Shown here in pieces: positions 21,494 to 32,494 of a stretch of DNA of 64,000 bases. The position numbers and the translations under genes were made by a program. The notes beneath the pieces were generated by a model that was given only the letters and a program-made list of their open reading frames with translations, did not search any database and had not been told where the DNA came from. This DNA comes from Bathymodiolus brooksi (lineage: Eukaryota > Mollusca > Bivalvia > Mytilida > Modiolidae): the NCBI GenBank assembly GCA_963680875.1, contig OY804580.1, positions 100,168,000 to 100,231,999 on the forward strand, in the 5' to 3' direction. Each line of letters starts with the position of its first letter. Position 1 is the stretch's first letter.

Positions 21494-22370
21494 CAGGGGC
21501 GGATCCAGGATTTGGGATTAGGGGGGCGTGAGTAGGAGAGGGGTCTGGACAGAGCCCTGGTTGGGGGCCCAGGGGGCGAAACCCCCCCCCCCCCCCATAG
21601 CTCTGGTGGTTTGAGGAATTACATACATTTATTTAAACCAACCACACCATTTTTATCAGACCAAAAACAACTTTACTTTTAGTCTTAATTTTGTCGGATA
21701 ATTGTTAACAGTATGTTTTTTGTCAGATTATAAGAACCTGAAGAAAACAATTTTCTTTAACAGCCGTGACGCGAATTGTTCAACTCGTGACTGATCGATC
21801 ACGATATTTTAACCCTTCAAAGAGCTATTGGTTTAGTTTTAACGCATTCCTGGGGCCCGGATGGTTCAGTGAGTTAGGTCGTTGGATCTAACAGCTCATA
21901 AAAGCCTATCACCAATACGGCGTAGGTTCGCGCCCAGCCTTGTAAATTACAAAAAAGGGTCACTCGACTCGCAGCCGCAAGTGATAAAGTTTACCAGTTG
22001 CTTGCCCAGGGTCAGTATCAGGATATAAGTTTACTAAATGCTTTGATCTGTAAAGATTTGTTTTTCTTATAGTTGTAAAATTGACTGAAGAAATAATGTT
22101 TAATTAGCGTGAGAAAATAGTTGATGTCTGGTACCTCGGAACCAATCAGAATGGAAAAATCTTTGAGCTACTGACGGCGAATACATATATGAATCAGCGA
22201 ACACACCCAATGTGTATTTACAATGTGTAGGAATATTTTACTACAGGTCACGAGTTAACCATTCATGAAAAAGTTATTTATTGAACTGCTTAATTAACGT
22301 TGTATAACATTATATGCTTTGCGAATTTTAGGGGGGGGTGGGGTGCACGCCCCCTCTAAATCCGCCACTG
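21494..22370. mobile_element. 877-bp TIR element related to the 1619-1789 MITE
   Basis: Ends 'caggggcggatccagga' and, inverted, 'cagtggcggatttagag', flanked by AATAA on both sides (5-bp target duplication). No transposase. It carries a family C SINE (21853-22030) and lies wholly in the right palindrome arm, so it inserted after or outside the inverted duplication. Confidence 0.8.
21853..22030 (+). repeat. SINE family C, nested and 3'-truncated
   Basis: 'gcccggatggttcagtgagt' to 'ttaccagttgcttgcccagg'; the tail is missing. Confidence 0.65.
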
Positions 22371-23529
22371 AATAATGACAAGTTAAATCATGGGAAACCG
22401 CAGTTACAATTATGAATTGATTCCTTAAATGAAATGTTTCTTTCTAGGTGGACAGCCCATGAACAATGAAATATTACTTTTATACTTTTAAAAACCCGAC
22501 GGCAAGAACCGACGTGAAGAAGGGCATCAGTTCGTGAATTTATTACCAGACAGACATGCAAAACTTGTGATTATACAGTGGATTACATGTGTCGTACCAA
22601 AACTAGCAAATCTCCTCATGCATTCGCAATGTGCTCTATCAGAACCGATCTCCTCAAGCAGGAAAACGAGAAAATTGACAGTTTGTGGATTTATCTAGAC
22701 TTCAATTTACTTCTGACGAATCGGAATTTATCCCCGATTACATTTAGACTCCCATGATGAAAAAATATTGAAAATTTAACTTGCATCTTTGTCAAGAACA
22801 ACTTAGAAATGTAAGAGTGTCACAATTTTCGTCATGTTTTTCGTGGGACGATTGATTTTGCGAGAGTTACACTTCATATACAAGAATAAACTATGCATGT
22901 TTCTAATCGTGAAAGCATTCGCCACAGCATAGCATTCTCTGATTTTGCAATATTCGAGCAGTAAAAAAGAAAATTTCAATTTTTGACATGTACATACCTT
23001 GCGAAGCGTCTTCGTAAACTCTCCTCCACCAAATCCGGAAGTTATCCTCACGAATTTCTTTGCAGAACCAACTGTCCTGCTTATGCCGATTACCAGCCGT
23101 GATCATGAACTTCTAAAAATCGTATTTAAGTAACAAAAGACAATAAAAGATGCTTACATTGTTAAATTAATCAGAATGACATCTCGCTATCAAAGTCATG
23201 ACGTCATGTTATTCATAGGCCAAAGTCGTCGACAACATTTCGCGGAATTTTAATTAAAATCTTGTATTTTCATTCCCAAGTCAAAAAATTTCAAAACGAC
23301 ATCCATTTCATTTGCAAACTGCGTCAATTCCGTAAATCGTGACGACATGTAAACAAACACAACACTTTTTACAAGCGTATCCAGATTATTAGATAAAAAC
23401 CTTTCTAGTTACGGATTAGTACTTAACCCTTTGGATGCCAAGCCCTTTTCACCGATCAGTGCCAAAGGACTTTTTTCAAATTTGTTTACCGTGACGTATC
23501 GGAGTAAAACGTCACAGTACATGACCTAA

Positions 23530-23685
23530 TGTAAAATTGCACACACGTTTTTTGACTTTGTGGGTTGTAAATTGTAATGTAAAATTACACACACGTGTTT
23601 AGACTTTGTGGGTTGTAAATTTACAATGTAAAATTACACACACGTGCTTAGACTTTGTGGGTTGTAAATTTACAATGTAAGACTG
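23530..23685 (+). repeat. Three tandem ~59-bp units
   Basis: Unit 'taatgtaaaattacacacac', 'gtgtttagactttgtgggtt', 'gtaaat', repeated three times with few changes. Confidence 0.85.
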
Positions 23686-23689
23686 TAGC

Positions 23690-23815
23690 TTTTGTGTATT
23701 TATGTCCAACTGTATGTGTATATTGTTTATATAAAGGAGAAGATGTTCTAAGTTGACAAACTTGTATCTGATCCTATTGTCATGTTTTTGGACAATAAAA
23801 TATGTTTAAAACTGA
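23690..23815 (+). repeat. Probable LINE 3'-end fragment
   Basis: 'gttgacaaacttgtatctga', 'tcctattgtcatg' and a closing 'aataaaatatgtttaaa'. Similar ends occur at 24596-24710 and 61015-61092. The source LINE is not identified. Confidence 0.4.
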
Positions 23816-24186
23816 GGATGTCTTCTTTGACGTCCGCGGGTTTTTTTTATCGAGCGTGAAAGTAATGAGTAATTCGGGAAATAACAATTGTATGCACCGT
23901 ACAGGACTAATGTAATCCCACTAATTCAAGGATCCAGTTAAAAAGATGTATGATAGTACCTAAAATACAAGATGAATCTCTACAATGTTAGATGAAAAAT
24001 AAACCCTTTTAATCAAAATACAGAAGGTTAGAAGAAAGCAAGCTGCTTATGCCGGGGGACCTTTTTAAGTAGGTTTACGCATTGGCAGTAGCACCATATG
24101 TAAGTGCATACCCTAGACCTTTATAACAAGTTTATAACTCCTAATCTCATACGGAAAGTTGGGGTCATTTCAGAGAGTACCCTACA

Positions 24187-24193
<7 letters not shown>

Positions 24194-24219
<26 letters not shown>

Positions 24220-24222
24220 ATC
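24194..24222. repeat. (TA)n microsatellite
   Basis: Pure alternating AT run, abutting the SINE that follows. Confidence 0.9.
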
Positions 24223-24224
24223 GT

Positions 24225-24430
24225 TATTAACATGTCGAATGCGGTAGGTTGTGGGTTCGATCATCGATCGGGTCAAACCAAAGACTATGAAATTGGTATT
24301 TGTTCCTTCTCCACTAAGCACGTAACATTAAGGAGAAAGAGCAAAGACTGGTTGGCTCGGAATCAGGATAGTGTATCCGAGTGGGGCGACATGTCTATCT
24401 AACTATAATACTGGAAATAATGCACTGATC
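24225..24430 (+). repeat. tRNA-derived SINE (family B)
   Basis: 'gtgggttcgatcatcgatcg' B-box core, then 'aagactatgaaattggtatt' and 'tccactaagcacgtaacatt', matching 57-268. Confidence 0.65.
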
Positions 24431-24477
24431 CGTAAATGAATTGAAAAGATGTTTGATTAATTTACACCTCTCTTTAA

Positions 24478-24540
24478 GGTGCCCGGGTGGCTCAATGAGT
24501 TAGGTCGTTGGATCTAACAATCCATACAAGCCTATCACAT
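24478..24540 (+). repeat. SINE family C, head only
   Basis: 'ggtgcccgggtggctcaatg' followed by 'agttaggtcgttggatctaa'; broken off before the B box. Confidence 0.6.
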
Positions 24541-24872
24541 GTAAATGCACGTAAATGCACTCTTAAGAGTTATGACCGTTTCACTAATATGTACAATTAT
24601 TTTTTGTTTATATCTTTGTAAAAGGGAAAGGACTTCACTAATGTTGTCATAACTTGTGTCCAATCCCATTTGCAACTTTTATGCAAATAAAATATGTCTA
24701 AACTAAAAACTAATAAATAGGATTGATGACTTACGATAAAAAGTGATCGCAAAGTGAGTCGTAAATCGTAAGCCCATTTTTGAAGAGAAGAATTGCTATT
24801 TGCATTTGTTTTAATGCAAACATTAATCAAATGAAGCGAGCAAATGCCAATAGCCTGTAAACGCAACTACCA

Positions 24873-25689
24873 TACGATCACTCCTAATTAAGTACCACAT
24901 GCTTAGCCGAGAAATATAAAGACAAATTGTATAGTGTTTGCTGTGATCCGACCAGAGATCGGACTCACGAATATCTATCCCGTAATTTAATTGACAATAG
25001 CTTTGAATTCAATTGAAAAAAAACCCAGCGGTATGATATTACAATTTGTACTAATTTATCAATCAATACAATTAGCTTCTTGGTAAACACATGTGCGTAC
25101 TTGACAAATTAACATAACAAATAATAAGACAAGCTTAAAATAGAACCAAGTAATATATTCCTTGTAAACCATATAGTGGTGTATATAAATAATTGTTCAT
25201 ACAAAAGACAAGGTATTTTATTTAAACCTAATAAATAATCAAAGTAGATCTAGATCAAATACAAGGTTGTTCATTGTACATATCCCGGGTCAGATAAGTA
25301 ACATTGCTGATGTCTTAAATATAAAGGTCAACATTTTGCAAAGCACATCCTAGTACCATAAAATGTCGTCTTTTGAGGTGTAATTCGTAATTGGATAAAT
25401 ATTTCACCCCATGCCAACTTTTTAATTATCTTTCTTTATGATGGTTTCTTTTTAATACATTAATATTATGAAATTAAAAGACCTTCTTTCTTAATTATGA
25501 TTTATTCTTTTTTGATGAGTAACAATAAAATACGGAGCGCGTTAACTGACATGATAAATATTTTTATGACGTTATACGAAATAGTATTTCGCATAAACTA
25601 AATACAAAAAATATCTATAAACGAAAAAAAAAATTGATTAAAACAGAGAGGAATAAATCCTGAAAAAAAAAATAATATACTATATTAGA
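24873..25689. other. AT-rich stretch with no recognisable feature
   Basis: Frames are closed and no tandem or inverted structure is seen. Confidence 0.45.
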
Positions 25690-25895
25690 AGATGACACAA
25701 GATACCCTTCCGAAGCATATGAGTTCACATCCGGTTATTAGTGGGATACATGTTGCTCGATCTTTAGCTTTCTGTGTAATGTTTTGTAGATCGTTGTTTG
25801 TCCTTTGGTTCTGTTTCTTTTGGCCATTGTGTTTTCTGTCCTTCTTCGACCTACGTATTCTGATTACCCCCTTAGTATCTTCAAACTCTTCTTAA
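25690..25895 (+). repeat. Dispersed repeat family A copy
   Basis: 'tacccttccgaagcatatga', 'gtagatcgttgtttgtcctt', 'agtatcttcaaactcttctt'. The 67-residue frame across it is the repeat itself. Confidence 0.75.
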
Positions 25896-26249
25896 AGCAC
25901 GGAATAACAAAATAGATATATCACTTATAAAGAGTATATGTGTATAGTCGCTTTCTACAAAGACAAAACTAGCCTATTGTCAAAACGTGTGCTGGACGCA
26001 GAACAACAACCCGTAATACTAAGTGTCAGTGTTTCGGCACGGACATGGTTTATTATATATATTTCTTATTGAAATTTACAGTTCCTAAGTAATGTAATTA
26101 TTATTATAATTAAGGTTTTCCTTCCTACATTGACCTACACCTCAAAATTGACAGTGAGGGGCGGTTAAGAACGAAACTTTACGACAAAAGAGATGCATTC
26201 AATTTTCCCATTGTAAGCTTTCCATTTGTATGTAGAAGCAGGAATCAAA

Positions 26250-27185
26250 TTCAACTTTTCAGAATTTATTTTCATATTCGATCTCGTTTTGAGGTTTCAT
26301 TGTTCTGGACAAAAATCGAGAAAAAATACGGAAATAAAATCTTACTGACATTTGATTTTTTTCAATGAAAGACCGCAGTATTGGGACAGTTCTCTCGCGT
26401 AAGTAGCAGTCAAATTCAACTATTGAACATTCATTATTTGAAAACATTTCCGGTGGGAAGAATGATGGACGGACCGTCTAATTTGGTGACGAGAGGATAG
26501 GGACCGTTTTCTAGTGCAAGTAGGAATAAAATTCAACTTTTCAGAATTTATTTTCTGCAAGTGAAAAGTATTTAATTTCTCTTACAGTGGGTTACAGCAC
26601 TTTAAGTTAATTATACACAATACCATAAAAATGTCATAACCATCAGTGTGAGCATACCCTGTATCATTACACAGGTATACTATCAGTTCAGTATTGGGAC
26701 AGTTCTCTCGCGTAAGTAGCAATCAAATTCAACTATTTGAATATTCATTATTTGAAAACATTTCGGGTGGGAAGAATGATGGACGGGCAGACTAATTTGG
26801 TGATCGTTTTCTAGTACAAGCAGGAATCAAATTCAACTTTTCAGAATTTATTTTAATATTCGATCTCGAATATGGAAATACAATCTTACTGACATTTGAT
26901 TTTTTTTTATGAAAGACTGCAGTATTGGGACAATTCTCTCGCATAAACAGCAGTCAAATTCAAGTATGGAGAATTCATTATTTGAAAACATTTCGGGGGA
27001 GGGGGGAGAATGATGGACGGACCGATTAATCATTGGTGACGACAGGATAGGGACCGTTTTCTAGTGCAAGAAGGAATAATGAGTAGTGAATTTAAATTAA
27101 CTATACACAAGGCCATAAAAATGTCAGAACCCCCAGTGTGATCATTTCCTGTATCATTGTACTGGTATACTATCAGTTCACACAC
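26250..27185 (+). repeat. Tandemly duplicated ~490-bp segment with inner repeats
   Basis: 'attgggacagttctctcgcg' recurs at about 26380, 26693 and 26924. 'ggtgggaagaatgatggacg' and 'gatagggaccgttttctagt' recur alongside. 'ggtatactatcagttca' closes each large unit (26674 and 27166). Confidence 0.75.
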
Positions 27186-28229
27186 TTTTTGAATAAAATA
27201 ATTCTATCATTAAAAAGCAAACTGAAGAAAAAAAATATAAAAACACATGCACATGCATGCACACAAACAATTGAACAATTAACTTATAAAAGAAATAGTT
27301 GTGTTAGTGAAAACAGTTGTTAATAAAAGTAATACAGCAATAATAATAAAGTTTAATTAAAAAATAAATGATAAAAACTTAACAGAAAATAATAGGAATA
27401 ACTTATGGAAAGTAAAAAAAAAAATAACACAAAACAAACGATTTTATATTTTGATACCTTTTCTTGAAATGTCTGTAAAATAAAAGAAATACATATAAAT
27501 ATACAGCTAAGCTATGCACAATAATTTACCTGTGTGCTATATATAGTTCTCGTGGTCGATCAGTCTACCATGTTTTGTACTTTTCATGCAGTACACAAAC
27601 ATGTTAAAAACATGGCGTAATAACACCGTGGTCAAGACAGAAGGCATTTTTAATACAACAGTCATCATTTAATTCATGAAAACCGGCTGTTAAGCTCGAT
27701 CTTGGTGAAATGTGTAAATTACGTTTTTATTTTTTGTCAGCCGTGAATACTTGATTTGCATATATTCATTAATACAGACTCGATCTTTGGCGAAATATGT
27801 ATTCCGTTTTCATTGAATACGCTATTGATACCATACAAATTCATAACTAAATTAAAACAAACATCCACGTTTTCTCAACTCGTATAGCGTATACGTACCC
27901 ATCCGTAAAAAATCGATAAATGTACAAACATCTATACGATACAAAGATATATAGATAAGATAATTATATATAAAGATTATCGATAAAATTCGGCCCAACA
28001 AAGTATTAAATTGAACGGGAAAGTATTAATTTGACGGTGTAGCACTTAATCTCGCGGGGCAAGCCTAATCTCCGCGATTTATTATTAATCCCCAAGGTTC
28101 ACACTGAATTTCCCCGGAAAAGTATTAAAATTTAATACTTTACCCCGGAAATTAATAATGTGCCATGGAAATTAATACTTTGATGGCCCTAGTGTATGTT
28201 TATAATGACTTTTATCACAATTACCCTGA

Positions 28230-28398
28230 TATATATATATATATTACAGAACGGCACTATCATTGAACTTGTGACGTCATGTTTACTGTGACATCATCGA
28301 TGAATGACGTTTTACGCAAAGCCTATACATAGGCCGTTGGCACTTGAGGGGTGGTTTGAAAAGCCTAAAAATAGGCTCTTTGGACATATAAGGGTTAA
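28230..28398. other. Possible piggyBac-type end
   Basis: Reads inward (minus) from TTAA as CCCTTATATGTCCAAAGAGC. Paired with TTAA-CCCTTTGGATGCCAAG at 23423. See findings. Confidence 0.3.
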
Positions 28399-29842
28399 AG
28401 ATGATAATAGAATAAATTTGACTTAATTTTGAACAATATTTTCAGAAAATATCAAATTTATTTTTGGACCATTTGCAGTCGATGTAGAAAAACTCGCCTT
28501 GGTGTGTTTTTGTTGTTTTATTTTTTGCAGAATCTACGCGGGTGGTCTAATATTTACTCGGATCGATCAAAATTTTGATTAATACAACACTGGCGTACTA
28601 AGGACTTTATGTTAACATGGACTATCATTAAGGACAACAACTGTTCATTTTTTTTATCACTGTGAATGACTCTTAAGACAACTCGAATCTGGTCATTTTT
28701 TGACGTATGGACATTTTATGTTACCCCCAACTGCATTTCACTGTCGAACTCCAGATTTATATTGACATTTCGTTTTATGACTTACCAGTTTAAAAGAAAT
28801 CCAAACACAATTCCTGTCTCCAAGATTATTTGTACATGTACCACAATATTCCTAAAGTTCTACAATAAATGCGTAAATAAAAACGAATCTGGCCACCATT
28901 CATCGTCATGTTAATATTTTTTTTATCACGTCATATTTTACGTTGCAACAGAATAGAATAGAATAGAATAGAATATATGTGATTGTCTAATCATAGGGCC
29001 CACATGAGGCATCATTAACAATACAAACATTCATGATTGATAAATGAGACATACACAAAAAAGAAAAAGGACATAGTTTAAAGTTTTTATATTTCTAAAA
29101 ATATAAATATAATTATTATTATTTAGTGGATCATGTTCTGGTTTGTCCCCTATATCTCAGATCCAGTGTGAAACTTTACATATGTTGCATATTCCTTAAC
29201 AAGTAGTAAACCAGCTAAAAACACCAAGGGACGGTGCTTCTGACACACCCTATCTGATAATTGCATTTTCTCACAATTATATAGTAAATAACAAGTAAAG
29301 GTCAGCATTGAAATCGTATTTGGGTCACAACTGACACGCAAAGATGACAATGTCATCAATATTTTTTAAAATTATTTTTTTCTTATTTTAGATGTTGGTC
29401 AGTTTTAACTCCCTATGACCCTTTCTATCCCGGAAACATTTTTTGGATGATGACTAGACATGCATTGAAATAGTTATTAGCAGATGAGTTGGAGTGAACC
29501 AGAAAGTGGGGGACTAGTTTTGAGGGTGGACCAGAAAAAGTGGTCAGTTTTCAAAACTGATAAGTAAAAAAAAAAAATGAAATGATATTAAAAAAAATGT
29601 TATTTGAATGCATGCTTCTATGCTAAAATTTTGCCAAAAAATGTGGGGGGGGGGGGTGAGGACATTAGTCCCTTGCCACCGGCTCATATGTCTCTGATAA
29701 GAAAAGATATTTGAACATTAACATTTTTCATTTTTATACAATTTTTGCATTTATTATTTCTTTGGCTAAGTAACAAACACTTTCTAACCATGATGTGCGC
29801 GCAAGGAAGAAGGAACGCATTAGTTTTTCCTTATTTCTGTTA
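28399..29842. other. AT-rich stretch with no recognisable gene
   Basis: Only a short (gaata)n run at 28952-28977 and G-runs near 29645 stand out. Confidence 0.45.
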
Positions 29843-30142
29843 GGGAACGACCATTTAACTTGAAGGGGGGGGGGGGGGGGGGTTATGGATTTTTCCTAAA
29901 AAATATTCTGATTCCCAATGTTGCTGAAAAAAATATTCTGATTTTGGTGGAGGAAAAAAAAAAATAATCTGATTCAGAATTTTTGTCATCTAACCTAATG
30001 TTGAATTCTGGAAAAAAAATTCGCGCTTTGCGTGACAAAAAAATATAAATATTCTAACTCTCGTGTCGTCCGAAAAAAAATTCGGAACGGAACAAATAAC
30101 CATACCCCCCCCCCCCCTCCTTCAAGTTAAATGGTCGGTCCC
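29843..30142. mobile_element. Harbinger-like MITE, second copy
   Basis: Ends 'gggaacgaccatttaacttg' and 'caagttaaatggtcggtccc', flanked by TTA on both sides. Internal 'attctgattcccaatgttgc' and 'ctaatgttgaattctgg' match the copy at 7591-7878. Confidence 0.85.
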
Positions 30143-30530
30143 TTAGTGTTAATTATATTTATCAGTACCCATTTGTTTATTCATCTTACTACCCAAAAGA
30201 AGAAAAACAGAAATTATGCAATATATCTATAGATACCTTTTGAAAAAATATAAAGAAAAGAAGATTTTTTTTACATAGTAAGAGAAGAGAATATTTGGCC
30301 ACAGGTACTCGGGGACAGTATATATCCACCTTTTTTCCAACACTATAATTTACAGCTTAAGCATTGGTTAATTTGATATGCATGCATATCATCACAAAAT
30401 GACCAAATATGACAGTGGTTCCGTGTACAAAGGTTTTGAAAGATTTTCCGTCAGTCTGATCCTACAAAATATTTGAATACTACCAAAAATGGTTTAGAAT
30501 AGTAAGACACAATGAATTTTATTTATTATT

Positions 30531-31170
30531 CCCTCGCCAACGAAGTTGCGAAGGGATATAGTAACGCTACCGTCCTTCCTTCCGTCCGTCCGTCCGTCAC
30601 ATCCTTGTGAACACTCTAGGATCAATATCCTTCAATGGATTTTGACCAAACTTGGTACATACTTGGTCCTTAAGAGAATCTGGAACCCTATTGATTTTCC
30701 AGGTCATAGGTCAAAGGTCAATGTCACCGGGTAAAATGTTTACCGCGTAACATCCTTGTGAACACTCTAGAATCAACATCCTTCAATGCATTTTGACCAA
30801 ACCTGGTACATACATAGTCCTTAGGAGAGTCTGGAACCCTATAGATTTTCAAAGTCAACGGTCAAGGTCACCGGGTCAAATCTTTACCGCATAACATCCT
30901 TGTGAACACTCTAGAATCAAGATCCTTCAATGGATTTTGACCAAACTTGGTACATACGTAGTCCTTAGGAGAGTCTAGAGTCCTATTGATTTTCAAGGTC
31001 ATAGGTCAAAGGTCAATGTCACCGGGTCAAATTTTTACTGCGTAACATCCTTGTGAACACTCTAGAATCAACAAACTTGGTACATACTTAGACCTTAAGA
31101 GAATCTGGAACCCTATTGATTTTCAAGGTCAAAGGTCAAGGTCACAGGGTCTAATTTTTAGGCGAGGGAA
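30531..31170. mobile_element. Element with CGTCC repeats, four ~150-bp tandem units and inverted ends
   Basis: Inverted termini 'tccctcgcc' / 'ggcgaggga', a (cgtc)n block near 30575, then four units of 'taacatccttgtgaacactc', 'ttttgaccaaacttggtaca' and 'aaggtcaccgggtcaaat'. A common animal non-autonomous repeat type. The 62-residue frame here is not a gene. Confidence 0.75.
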
Positions 31171-31197
31171 TATGCCACGCTTTGCGTTGCCCTTGTT

Positions 31198-32494
31198 TAA
31201 CTATTAATTATGCCGTTCATACTATATGTATATCTGTTATTATCTATCAAACTCAGTCTTTCTAAAATAAATGCTGTAAAATTATCAACCAGCTTGTTGT
31301 TGAAACTTTAAAAGGTAATAACATTACACAAGAAGGAATATATGTCTCTGTATAATCTTGTCACAGATAATTTTAAAGAGTATGATTTCGATACTGAATA
31401 TTGCTTTAATATATATATCACGCCTCTACTGTGCTTTTTCCAATAAAAAAAATATTGAATATTGATAAATATTTTGTAAATGAAAGCAGAGACATGTCTG
31501 ATGAAAGCGATACATATAAAATTCTTTTAAAATTAAAAACAATTTTGTTCACTTGGAGATAGCATAATATTGGCCCAAATACACATACTTAAAAATGTCG
31601 AAATGAAGATTATCAGTATTACAGTAACCGTACGCAGTGCGGTCTTATGTATGGGCACAATGGGCAGTTGCACGGTGGTCCCACAAGCAAATGAACCCCA
31701 TGCTAATCTATGTATGTTGTATACGGCATAATTTTTAATTTTTAAACACTGATTTTGTTGGAAGTATCAATACAAGAAATATATGTTTAATTTTATCGAC
31801 CATTTATAGTTTTATTTCTGTAAGTGTTTGTATAGATAGGGGCCTCAGTGTACTGCTTTGACCGGGGCCTATATTGCTGATAAGACGGCCCTGACCGTAC
31901 GTCATTCATCATTTACACTTCATGAACATGTATCGGCTGTACATATCATGGTATAGGCCAATATTGCTTTTGTATGTTGGTTGCATTAATTGATGTTTTC
32001 GTAATAAAACTCTTTTCTTATGACTTAAAACACCATACTTTCATTTTACAGATACAGGCGTCTACTACCCCCTTTAGGCTTTATAATGGTTGATACCACC
32101 CGCGTACTAGCAGTTAGTCTTCAATGTTTGCACTGTCCCTAGTCCAACAATCAAAGATTCCATACTTTTTTCTCGTACTTTTCTATTCTACTTCAATTAA
32201 CTTTCCAATGGATGTCATAGGGGATATAAAGGTATTTTTAGCATCATTTAATTTCAAATACTAACGTCCTCTCTACTATAGGCCATGCCTACTCATATTA
32301 TTTTGTGATATTCAACTTTCACTCAAATATATACACACTGGCCAGACAGAAATGCTGTGCTCGCATCTAGGCAATGCCTACTCCATATTACAAATAATAC
32401 TGACACTTTCAAAATACATGCCCTTAGACAATTAAAACATGTTTGTACGGTTTAGCCATTTGTGCTAAAAATCCTTCATATAACGTCATGAAAA
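31198..32494. other. Unassigned stretch
   Basis: No tandem, inverted or coding structure recognised. Confidence 0.4.

Larger units (their letters stand above)
19380..23106. repeat. Large interrupted palindrome (inverted duplication)
   Basis: The inner arms 20240-20612 and 20690-21045 are near-identical inverted copies around a ~75-bp loop. The outer arms 19380-19882 and 22593-23106 also pair. Between them the left arm has 355 bp (19883-20239) and the right arm ~1.55 kb (21046-22592) of unrelated sequence, part of it a later transposon insertion. Arms differ by scattered substitutions, e.g. TTTTGG/ATTTGG at the exon-like segment. Confidence 0.88.

Noticed and set aside
30546..30734. 62-residue frame starting MRRDIVTLPSFLPSVRPSHP
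   Set aside because: Translation of the (cgtc)n block and tandem units of a non-autonomous element that recurs in other animals.
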